From positions 495,645,370 through 495,709,369 of the forward strand of contig VDFB02270651.1 in the NCBI GenBank assembly GCA_007258455.2: a stretch of 64,000 nt of DNA, given 5' to 3'. Positions 1-12,400 of the stretch are shown here, piece by piece. Source of the stretch: Sequoia sempervirens. Lineage: Eukaryota > Streptophyta > Pinopsida > Cupressales > Cupressaceae. The notes below the pieces were generated by a model. The model was given only the letters and a program-made list of their open reading frames with translations, was not told where the DNA came from and ran no database searches. Position 1 is the stretch's first letter. Every line of letters begins with the position of its first letter. The translations under genes were made by a program, and so were the position numbers.

Positions 1-211
1 CTAGAACCTGTGCAATCCAGCAATCTCAAACTAGCCTGTAATATAGTATCACAGTCAACTGACAGTGTAGTCTCAAAAATCACACAATTAAGTGGAGTCT
101 CGAACATTGCACTACTTTGATCAAAGAGCTCATTCAATACTTCGAATGAAATCATCTATCACATACACTACTCAGGGCCGATTTGACCTAAGGCTATCTT
201 AAGCTACGCAT

Positions 212-400
212 AGGTATATCCTCCAATGGATAGTTTGTCATCCCAAATAACCTATCACCATATAATCTACTTGGAATAAACCTACTTATCTAGCAAGTAC
301 CAAGCTAGGTATATCCTTCAATGGATAGTTTGTCATCCCAGATAACCTATCTTCAAAACAATCTACTTGGAATTAACCTACTTAACTAGTAAGTATATTA
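212..400. repeat. 95-bp tandem duplication
   Basis: Two adjacent copies of a unit that starts 'aggtatatcc' lie at 212 and 307 (period 95). They share the text 'atggatagtttgtcatccca' and the following 'taacctatc' with few differences. No function is suggested. Confidence 0.7.
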
Positions 401-2039
401 AACCCTCTCCCATACTAGATGACCTCTCCTAGGAGAAAACACAAGTTTTCCCAGTTAAATCAATAACTAAGCTAAGTGTACCATATGCGATTTTCATGTT
501 CAATCATACCTAGTATATAATACTTATGATAAGCACACATCTCCTACTATGAAGTAAATACAAACACATTGCATTCCCTGTTCAAACATATCTAGTATAA
601 TTAAATTCCTATGTTGTACCACATGTTAATTAAATACCTATGTCAAGCAATCTCTTCAACATATCTAGTATAATTAAATACTTGTGTCAAACAATCTCTC
701 CTATCATGGAGTCCTTAAAAACACATTATAAAAATAGCCTAAAAACTTCAATTCCCTTTTTCAAAACAATATTAAATATTTCTACTGCTCAAACAAAAAA
801 GACATTTCATGCAGCATAAGAAACACATCAATTCCAAGTAAATAATAAGAAGAAATCTCCATGCATGTTATCATTTATCCCAAATAATGATGACAGTGCA
901 GCCTTCTTCAAGAGTAATTTAGCTTGATTCAGCTTCCCAAAACAACTCCCTCTCGCTCTTGTTGATAGCACACTTCTCTCAAACAATAAGACAACTCTTC
1001 CTCACAAAAGCTTGCTCTTTTCTCACTCATTAACAAATGAAAATGGCGTGTAATAATTTGAATAAGATACTAGCAAGTGACGTTTAGCTCTTGGTATGAT
1101 ATGTCTCTCTCAATGGAAATAATGTTCACATAAGACAATGAGAAAGATTATGAATTGAGTAGTAAATAATGATTACACAGGAATGGATAAGAATCATAAT
1201 GCAATACAAGTAAGATGGTGCGACTATTTATAGTGTAGCCAACCCTCTGGAATTCCTACAAATAAGGCATGAAGAATGACACCAATTTCATGCAACATGA
1301 TTCAGCATAAAGGTGGCAACAGATAAAGCCTAGACTCAGCATTTGCCATTCACAAATCAATTTTCATATTGACAGCATTCAAAAGACCATTTCAACCTAC
1401 ACATGGAGAATTTGTATATTTCTCCCAAAATGACATTTACAAAAAAGTGAAAACAAAGTTGGCGCCAAAATTAGCAAGTTGGTGTGATTCTCAAGTGAGA
1501 AGAATGTCAATGATAATCTAGCAACACATAACTTGAATCAACTGTTTTATGGGTTGAGTCGATTGAAGCAAATAAATGTGTTGGACTAAGTCCACGTCTT
1601 TTCCATTTTCCAAATCAACCAAGTCAAGGCATGCAGATTAAAACGTATTGCTATGCTTCCATATACGTGCATTTGTTGGTAACACGCAACTTATATACAT
1701 AGTCGTGTATATTTCCATATCGACTTCCAATTCATAGTCTATGTAGCATCTTAAGCTTTGATTGAGTCTCATATTCATATGCGTTGGCTATCAAAACAGC
1801 CACTATTCAACGTATTGCTCATTTGACTTGGTCTTTCCTGAATGCTTCACACTTGCATTTTACCTCCTTTCCCCAAGCATTGTATTTGATACCTTTTAAA
1901 CTTGCATACAATATTCTATAACCATTAGTTCGTTGCACATTACTTGCTATACTCATGTGCTTCTACTCCCTACGTGGTTTAAAGCATTCATCTAAAGTCA
2001 TACCTTACTTTATGGCTATGCCTATGTATAAAATGCTTG

Positions 2040-2420
2040 ACAGAAATATATATAATATGTATATATATTATTATATATATTTGTTTATTGACAAAACCTT
2101 GTATTCTTTATATAAAGAATATATATACATATTATATATACATATTATATATATTTTTGTCAAGCATTATATATATATTGCCAATTTGATAATCAAGTGC
2201 ATACATCCAAATTATCATTCCTGTTGAACTATATAACTATATATATAGTAAGTGTTAATGCTTACGAATGCATGTGTATATATATATATATAAATACAGA
2301 CAAATATATCTATATAAATTCAATGGCAATATAATAGTTTAAATGATCCATTCAGTATCGAATCATTACAACCTCATGTCTATATTCTCACTCACTCACA
2401 CACACATATATATATATATA
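2040..2420. repeat. Interrupted TA/CA microsatellite cluster
   Basis: Runs of TA dinucleotides, with some CA/TG, recur at about 2048-2178, 2273-2293 and 2398-2420, separated by AT-rich DNA. The 90- and 99-codon open frames that cross them are rich in Tyr and Ile because of the repeat, and I do not call them genes. Confidence 0.75.
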
Positions 2421-3422
2421 GTTGTTGTTTCCTCATGTATGTACCTTTGTGAATATTTCTACTCACACGTACATTTGCTAATGCTCTCATACATGGGTCC
2501 ATATATTTATATATATGCCCATAGCAATTCTACGTTTTATATTCATATGAAACAACATAAAGGTAACCATTCCCAAAGTCCAAAATCTCAACCCAAGCAC
2601 AATCAACACAATGTCATAAGGACTCAAAACTCAAATAGATAAAACATCACTCAATACTGCATGCAAAAGTAAACAAGACTCAAAAGTAGACCTATTAGTT
2701 AAGAATGACTTACCTATTATCCAGAAACTGACTCAATCATTCTAATGTGGTGTGTGTTTATGCTCAGATAGTTACATTTACCGGTTACCCGACCAAGATC
2801 TTCTCCTGAGTGATACTTCCCCTCCCCCTAGAGAAATGAACATTTTACATGCAACCACTAACACATGCACTCGGCAGTCAATTGTTCACAACATATGCAG
2901 TATACATAAATATTTCCGAAGTTAGAATAATAATAATTCAATAACCTTCAATTCACATATATGCAGTATTTCACTATGATTAACATCAAATGAGACAACA
3001 TTCATATTGATAACAAGGTACAAGCATAATCTATTCATCTCCAGAATTCACATTACATTCACATTTTACCCTACTTAATAATAGTAAATAGTAATTACAC
3101 AATTGGAGTGTAACAGTGAGTGTCTTGGTTATCATGTGTAGTGTGTTTATTGGTCTTTCAATATGTAATAAGCCTCTCATATTATGGGTGGGGGCCCTAA
3201 TAGATCCGTCAGCTTACCAATCAGATAAAAAGAAACCAAAAAATAGATGTCCGAGCCAACTAAGGAAAAACCACAATAATCTATTGTTCTACAATGCATA
3301 ACTGCAATGAAAAAAATTTGAATGAACGAGCCAATATTGAATGAAGAAATTGCCTTCAATTCTTATATAAACAAAGATAAACATATTACATTGGCGATAT
3401 CAAAACTTTTACAGAGCATATC

Positions 3423-6400
3423 TCAGAACTTGGCTTTCATGAGCTTTTCTGTCGGTAACAAGTGAATATCTGCATATGGTTCTTCTTGGTTGACATAAAG
3501 GTAGTCCTTGCTCTTCAATATCTGCAAGCAGCAAGATCATAACATACAACTTGCACACAAATATAAGCTCAAAAACGTACCAAGCAAAAACCGCATTCAA
3601 AATGGAGAGCATTGATATAGCCAGCACACTAATCGTGATTTCAGAAACAGATATTCCTAAAGCAAAGCAGGAATGGAAAAATTACCAGTGTTTCAAAGAA
3701 CATTCTAGCAGATTCTTTGCGTGTTCTCCCAGCAAGCATTTCACTGAGATTGAGCTTCTTCTGTGCAGTATCCACTTTTCGAAAAGATGTTCTCAAATAT
3801 TGTGCTACAGCCCTGCATCAAACCAGAATGCCCTGTGTCATCATATCTCACCAATACGAAAAATTCCTGAGGAAAAATTGGCAAGAAAAAGAACAATCAT
3901 GAAATCTTAAATAGCACATTGCACCAACCTTGTCCGCACCGACCAGCCACTAGTATCATCAATTTTCTGACCACTCACAGAATCACCAACACCTGATTCC
4001 TCAGTGAATTCTTCTTCACCTTCTACAACAAAAGCTGGAGCACAGAAATGAAAACAAATGAACTAGCCTCTCAAATTCATGAAGCATTCACCACAAACAT
4101 GACAAATCAACAGTGACATATATTCATTGTTCATGGTTAGGAACTTTTCATAAGTGATCTTAGTACACCTTGAAACATAGGAAGCAGGGGGGATAAAAAC
4201 TTACCAGCGTGTCTAGAATCTTCGTCAAGAAATTCCAGGCCCTGCAAAATTAGATGGGCATTTGAGGAGCTATAGTGTTTGTACTTTCAAATAAACTATA
4301 AAGAGTGACAATTTAAACATTTTGGTATTTGTATTTTGCACCAGATGGGAAGATGGAAACCTATTCAACTAGCATTCTCATAGGATAAATGAAAGTCAAC
4401 AGGAACAACAGCTTTGCCAAACCATCTTGCAGTATCTAAAAAATGCAATTGGAAGTTTAGCATACAAAGGCTGACCTGCTCATGTTCTTTCTTGTAAACC
4501 GAAATTCCAACACTAGGTGCCTCTTCAACTGGTGCTTCACTTAGGCCATATTGACTGGGTGTTGCAAATTCTGAAGCTTTTGGTTCAGCTGTACTTGCCT
4601 CTTCGAGTTCAATCACATTTTCTGGCACCAACTTTTCTGGTATTTGAGTATCCAACTCCATCTCTTCATTGGCTGGGAAAGTAGGCTCTTCCATCTGACC
4701 AGTAGTTTCAAATCCTACATCTGGTAAGGTCTCAACTTCAGGTGGTGCAAACCGGGGCATTTCTATGTCAGGTGCCTGAGGAGATTCTAGCAGCTCCTCA
4801 ACCCCATTCTTAAAGCCTTTTGTTGGAGTCTCCGCAAAAGCAACTTTTACTCCCTGAGCAGTAAAAACTTTCTTGAAAATCTCTTGAAGATGAGTTGACA
4901 TGCCTGAAACAACAGTTGGAATGGCAGACATAATGTCAACATTTGTAAACCACAACCGGAAGTATATGATGCTTCATAAACCAATCCATACTATGAAAAA
5001 TAATCTTACCAGGAAGAGAGGGTTCTGAGAAGATTTGTTGTATGTGAGATCTTCTATATTCTTTCCATGTCTCCTGAGCAGAACAGGGAACTTTCCTACG
5101 TGTGCGACAAAGATCATCTGTATATTCTAACTGCCTCTTCATGAACCTGTAAATTTCAACATATAATATTGTGTAAATGAAACTCCTGCCTGTAACAGGT
5201 AAAAGTCAAAGTTTTATCATATGTACTCAAAACGTCAAGACATTAACTTCATCTATTAAGGCATGTATCTGAATCCTATTTTCAGATGATGTCAATAATT
5301 GAAGTTCGTCTTATTCTTCCACTTATCATGCTTAAGGAGAATTGCAAGAAAATGACAAAATAAAAACGAAATATGACTAAAGAAAATCCTAGATAAAATC
5401 ATATTCATTTGACCATGCTTTGACCCTACATCTTACAGACCAAACAGGATAGAAATTTGCACACTGATAGGTAATTTAATATCTTTCAAAGCAAAAAAGC
5501 ATTCCTAACTTGACGAGTATGGAAAGCATGAATATCAAGAGTTGTACCAAAATATGAGCATATGCACCCAAAACCACCAATTTAGGACTTCTACATATGA
5601 TCACTATTTACCTGCAATTAGCAATCATAATTCTTCCCATGGCAACTTTGAAAATACACCAGATTATGATTTCACATAGTACACCAGATTTACACAGTAC
5701 AACAGATTATGATTAGCAATTAAAATGCATTGAACTACTCACTCATTTGACAAAACAATAGATTCATCAAATAACTGCTTCCTCTTTCTTGGTCTTCTCT
5801 TCCTTTCTTCTTGGGCTGGACTCTTAGTAGGAGTAGGCATGACTGTCAAAACTGGAGACATACCCCCTGCATGCAGCAACCAAATGCCCATGAACTCATA
5901 TCAAATTGTGTTATCTATAAGAAGGCTTTACAAAATAAGGATAAAAGAAGACAAATAATAATTAGAAGTAACAGGCAACTTTGCATTTCATCCTTAAATT
6001 AATTCTTTCAATCAAAACATTATGCATTAGGCCTCTGCTAGAACCAATCCAAACAGAATAGCAAATAGATATAATAGAGACACCCACCTAAAACAGCTGT
6101 CAGGAAGTCTTCATCACCAGGAATTTCACCCGGAGTTCTGCTATGTGGTGTTTGAGCCTGACCAAATCTTGGAGTTCCCTCTCCCATCACTGGAGTCTCT
6201 TCTAAAATAGGAACCCCTGTTTCCTCCATTTTACTAGTTTCTTTACTAGTTTCAGTCTGATCACCTACATCAGTACCCTTCTCCAGCTCTTCAAATCCCA
6301 CGATGAATGGATCTTCCTGTGGAACTGCCGCTGCAGACCGGAGTGTTTCACGTTCTGGGATGTCTTGAGGAGGTGCTTCTCCCCCGAGTCCTCCAGCAGT

Positions 6401-9400
6401 GTGTTCCAAGGCATCAATTTCCATATCCATCTGACCAAAGCCCATAGTATCGTCCATTGGAAGAGGTGGGAGAACACTGTCTAAGAATTATGTCAGTCTA
6501 AACCAACAATCTTGTAAAGTTCTACCTAATATATAATTTGAATGAAAAGAAAACAAAATGCAGATTGGATTGAAATTGACATACTCTTCCTCACGGGATG
6601 GTAGAACAGAACGTGGAAACTCAGATGGAGCAGGTGCTTTGTGTCTGTGTACTTCCTGCAAAGAGAACACAATATATTAAAACTTTGCTTCCACAATCCA
6701 TATGTTAAGAAAACAAAGCTTCTGGAAAATTTTACTTTTCCAGATGATTTTTTTCTTAATACATTAGGACACAAACCTGACTGCAAAGATAACCCAAAAT
6801 TTTCTTAAACTCAACAAAGTTTGACAAATACATTGCAGATACTTAGCAAGGTCTTATGAAGTGAAGATACAGAAGTCTTAAGGCAATTTGCATCACTAGA
6901 AATTGAAGGTTCAAACCTCATCTAAATAGACCATTGTAAAAGGATCCACTCCACCTGGAACCTGCTCTGCATTTACAAGAACATGCCATTACCTACAATG
7001 TATTTGAAACAAGATTTGAATAACCAAAAAAAGGAAAAGCAGCAACAAACTATTTAAAGAGCTTACCATTAAGCCCAAGCTGAGGCCTACCAGCAAAATC
7101 TCGACGCCACCCATTTAGTGTGATCTGATCACGGGTTGTAACATGTGTATCTAGCTTTCTGCATTAAAAAATATATATATGAAAAAGTGAATATGTTGCT
7201 AATATCTACTCCAACAACAGGAATTATGTATCAAATACAACTATTCTATCTAAGGACCTGGAAAACTTTTACCCATATCTCAATTCTTCCTCTATGTCAT
7301 CAAATTCAAACGTCTCAGGCAAAGTGATTGAATGAAATGGGGCAGTAGCAGCTCCAGGTGGTAGATCCACTTGTACTGAAGTAAATGCTTGTTTTATCTT
7401 TACTAAAGCTTCACTGCAGTCTTGGTAGAGATAGTTTACTTTCCTTGAGTATATCCGAACCACACCCAGCAAAAGGTGCCCTGATAGTCGAAGAGCAATG
7501 GGAACTTCCGGAAACATGATGGAATCTATGACATCAGTACCAAATCACAAAAGAAATGTCAAGAATTCCATCAATAGGTTTATGTAAGAAGAAATAACTT
7601 TCAAATAAGCTTAGTCATTAAGTATGACATCAAACTGCATTTGCCATCATATGCAATTTTTATAAGCATTCAAAGAAATTATCAAAATACTGTATGCCTC
7701 TAAAACAGCTTCAAGTAATTCAGAATAGTTAAGTTGGACAGAAATAAAATTTAAGGTCAAGAATAAGAATTTACATTATCGCAAAAATATTAGAAACAAT
7801 GTACATAAAGAGTCATGTTCTGTATGTGCATAAGAATTTCTTGATCAAATCACTGGAAGAACCCCTGCTTCAAAGTGTGGCACTACTAATAACAAATAAA
7901 GAATGGTCACCCTATATTTATCAGCATCAAAAAGATTCTTCAAACAAGCTATGAACAATCAAAGAAGAGAGGTTTAAGTCTTGAATTGGACCGTGAATAT
8001 TAAATACTGATGAAAGATCTACAGTGTTGCAGAATTGCATCAAGAGATAGTATGGAAATATCAATGTAATAAAGGCTTATTGCACTGAAAATTGAATACA
8101 AATAACAAGCTAGAGAAAATAAAGAACCCAAACATAAATGCAACATTGAAATACAAAATTTTTACCTTTCAGATGATATAAAAATCATTCTTAAAAGCTT
8201 GACTTGATTTCAGTAGTAGATGCAACCATAGTAACAGAAAACGCCAGAAAAATGCATATAACTGTGTTTAATACGTAACCAGCACCAAAACCACACGGTT
8301 CAAACTTGCCATGCCCACAGCTTATTTCCAAAAATCAGTCGAAACCAGATCAATGTGGGTCAAGCAGTGAATTAAATGCAGGTAATTGAAAAAAAAACAT
8401 GATTTATACATGGGCAATTGAAAAACATGTTTTATACCTGTCTAATTCAAAAAAATGCTTTTTTTTCAGTCAGCCCATGGGTTTTTGTCTATGAAGTCCT
8501 CTAACATTTGTTTTTTTTTCGTTTTTTATGACTATTTTAGCATCTTTTAATTTGCCATGTTTTTTTCCCATTTTAAACCCATGTAATTGAATTCCATATA
8601 AACTTTTAGTTTGTCAAGCCATTGCCATGTACGTATAATGTGACTATGAATGCAACATTTATGGTTGAATGATTTGGCATCTTGATGGTAGGGCAACATG
8701 GAGGTACAGTCCAGCTTATGGAAAAGAGAGCAAGGCAATTCCAATGAGATAAATAAAAAAGTTAAACCCGTGCCCAAGAAGCAATGCATGCCTAAATCCT
8801 AAGTTGCCAGTTCTGGTGCGGGGTCGGGTGAGGGTACAAGATTCTAGTACGCCAATACGGCAAAAAAAAAAAAATCTTGTGTGCAGTACATTTAGGTACA
8901 GCTGTATATAATATGTATATATGCAAAAACATTAAAAATATATAAAATTGCAAATACATTTGATAATATTATATTTTAAGATAATAATGACATTTGATCT
9001 TTGATAGTATGATACTTCAGCATTGATCAATGATATTACGATAGTCATAAAGATAATTGTCTAAGTTGTCAGTTTTGGTCTCCATTCCTAGACCCCCTCA
9101 TTGTAATCAAGTTTTTTATGTGACAATAGATCCCAATAACTAGTGGAGGTTGGGAGTGGAGGCCCTGATGGAGTTGAGGGTTAGGACCCCTCATGGGGGT
9201 CTAGGGGCAATGCCCCCAATGGGGTTGAGAGGCAGCACCCCTCATGAGTGTTTGGGGGCAACAGCCCCAATGGGGTCGAGGGGCAGTGCCCCTCATGGGG
9301 TCTAGGGGCAACACCCCCAACAAGGTCAAGGGGCAATGCCCCTCATGGGGTTTGGGGGTAGCGCCCCTAGCCCGCCAAGCTCAAATTAAGGCCTTTGAAA

Positions 9401-12400
9401 CCACACAAACCTTCATGGTGCACGCCATTTTCACAATTTTATCTTCAAAAGCACTTTTACATTTGTTTAAGTTTTTTTTAATTATATTTTGCCACCCGCA
9501 AGGCGCTAGCACCTGCAGGAGTGCCCCAGAAGCCGAAGGTTCCCTGTGGGTACACAGATTGCATACCCACAGGGAGCCCGAGGCATCTGAGATGCTCCCA
9601 GAGCAAGCACGGGAGCCCAATTAGGAGAACCTGGTAACATAGCCTAAATCCCCAAGAGAATTTGGGTTTGACGATAACAAAAAACTTGTAACTTTTGAAC
9701 TCATGGGTGCAAAGGGATTGTGTATTATTAGTTATAAATAGTATATAGATATGATCTTAATAATATAACAACCAAATCAAAAGGAGATGGCCTGTGGAGG
9801 TAATACCTCTAATGATCATGGTCACCAAATCTGATTCAGTGTGGATTTTTTGTAATATCCCAACTGAAAGTTTACTAATAAATTTCGTATTTGAAATTTG
9901 CATAAACCAAACTTGACAAAAACCTGCACAAACTAGCAATCTTGACAACACTGAATTTGCACCAATTGAATCCAAAATGCCTGCAGCTTTATATATTGGT
10001 ATAAATCTAATTTTTAGATCATATTGGATTGTATATGACAGTCATTATAACATCTGTAACAGAAAATACAAATCTGGAAAGAATTGCTTCTTAAACCCAC
10101 AGAATTTCATAGATTTTGTCCACAAACTGTGCACCATGATTTGGCGATTTTCACACAGGGGCCTCTGAAACGTAAATGAAATCTGATTTTCATACATGAA
10201 ACATGCTGTTACAACAGAAAAAACTCCAGCATACACAACAGCAACAAAATCTGGAAAATTATTAAAACAAAACAACCACCAAAACTGCAACTCACACAAT
10301 AGTGCTGACATTGATCTGCTTCAAACTTAAAGATGAATTCCTCAACACCTGGGGCTGATCTAATTGACCCAAAAACAACAGCAAACCGATCTTCTACAGC
10401 AACAAACAACAACCAAAAATGCCACATACAACACTGGAAAACACTTCACACAAATTCTCCTGCAACCTTGCGCACAAACTTCACCTGCAATCTGCAACAA
10501 TGCTACACAAAGGAATACTAACTATCTACAAATCCTTGAGATCCAAATGTGATTCCTCAATGAAATTGCCTCCAAGAAACCAATGGGTTTTCATCCACAG
10601 TCTCCAACCTCCAATGCATTTTTAACCAAAAAAGGTAATGAAGAGCTTCAGCTCATACAAAAAGTTGAAGTGATAAAATGAACAAATAAAACCCAAAATG
10701 CTTGCAACCCATATATTTGTCCTATTCTTGGCCAATTTTGGTGCCCAAAACCCAAAGCCCTTTTTGAAGGGAAAATTAGTCCACGGGAAAATACGAATGG
10801 ACTAATAATCTTACCAAATTAATTCTCTAGATAGGGGACATGACATTGTTTGAGCAGATAGATTTGTTCAAATCTTTCCAATTTTCTTAATTGCTTTAGA
10901 AATTTTTTCAAATCTTTTGAAGATTCCGGATTTCTGAAATTTTTAGCCTCCCAAATGAGTTGCATTTTTCAAAGCTGGTAACTATGCTAATGAATATTTA
11001 ATAGCTATTGCTTCTTTATAGGTCAACAATTATGAGAATAAGAATAGAAGTTTAAGAAGATAAGGGTGCTGGAGCAATTACAAACATTTTTATCCATGAC
11101 AGATTATCTTCCTGTTGGACATTAAGGTCTGGAAAGGCAGCACACTACAAGTTTAACATGCTAGGCAATCATGTTTCAAATACAAATACAAGTCAGGGAA
11201 CAATCTAACTCTAGTTTATAAAATACCTAAATATTGACTTCTTCTAACAGCAGCAGAGTTCCTGCTGAGGAGGATGAGCTTGAATGATAGCACAGGAACA
11301 ACCACATAAGCAGAAGATCCACAGGACCACAAGGCATGTATTGTAGGAGTCACATACATTCTGTCTCAAGTCCTCTCTTCTACCTAGCTATCTTCACAAG
11401 AACAGAAGATAATTGCAAGAATAATGATTGAAATACAAGCAGATGTGAGTCTCCAGAAATTCAGCATGGCCCTCGTGTTCATTTCTTCTTGAGCTTTTCT
11501 TAATGACAAGAAAGCTCTACTTCTGTAGCAGACTACCAAAAAGGAAATATTTTTGGCTATTTAAAGAGACATTCAGGGGGGCATTGTTGCAATTAAAATT
11601 CAAACACAGTGCTAGCACCTAGCCTTATCTTCTGGTGACTTGCTTGACAAAACGGCCAAATAGTCAACAAACAAGCAAATCCAACAAGGCTTGACAAAGG
11701 ATCGTCATGATGGAAATTGCCCACTTTACCCTAGTCAATGGCCCACTGAGCTTATGGTTGACTCATCTTGTTAAATGTATAATTGTTGTTTATTCTTTTC
11801 TTTGCCCACTGCCAAACTTGTTTATGCCCATAACTCATAAGCACATCTATATTCAAAAGTGAGGAGGTGAAACCTGCACGACCCAACAAAGACCAGCACT
11901 GTGAATGGAAAACCATCCATCAAATTTTAAACCAGATTCTTAACGGGTTTTTGCTGGTTATTTCTGTGTTTAATTGTTAAGATCTCCCATCATGTTTAAT
12001 TATGGTCATGAATAAGCTTTGATATTGAAGTGCCTAGAGATAACCTTCTCTGCTTAGTGCACCTTCTGTTGATATAAACATCTTAAGAAAGATGATTGCT
12101 CATTGTATTTATTTATGACCGTGTATTAGCTCAGCTTTAGGCACACCAAGAGAAACCCTTCTTTTGCTTAATGTTGTGCACCTTCTTATTGATGTGAACA
12201 TCATGCAACAAGATTCTTGCTTGTATCTCTCAAAGAACCCCAAAAGGAGCATGGCAGAATCTCAGGATCTATCCAGGCTAAGAAACAATAAGATTTTCGG
12301 CATCCAGAGGGTTTGAAATCAGTAACTTTTTGGAAGATCTATTGTCATAAGGTCTGTGGCTATTCTTGCAGTTCACAGTTCTATCACGACCTGCATGATT

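Larger units (their letters stand above)
1..3422. other. Gene-free AT-rich left flank
   Basis: I see no coding region. The stretch holds short dispersed repeats (for example a motif around 'aacatatctagtataattaa' at about 583 and 658), AT microsatellites near 2040-2420, and the presumed 3' end of the cohesin gene to its right. The short open frames here are low-complexity or arise from TA repeats. It may include old LTR sequence, but I found no paired LTR, primer site or coding domain. Confidence 0.5.
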
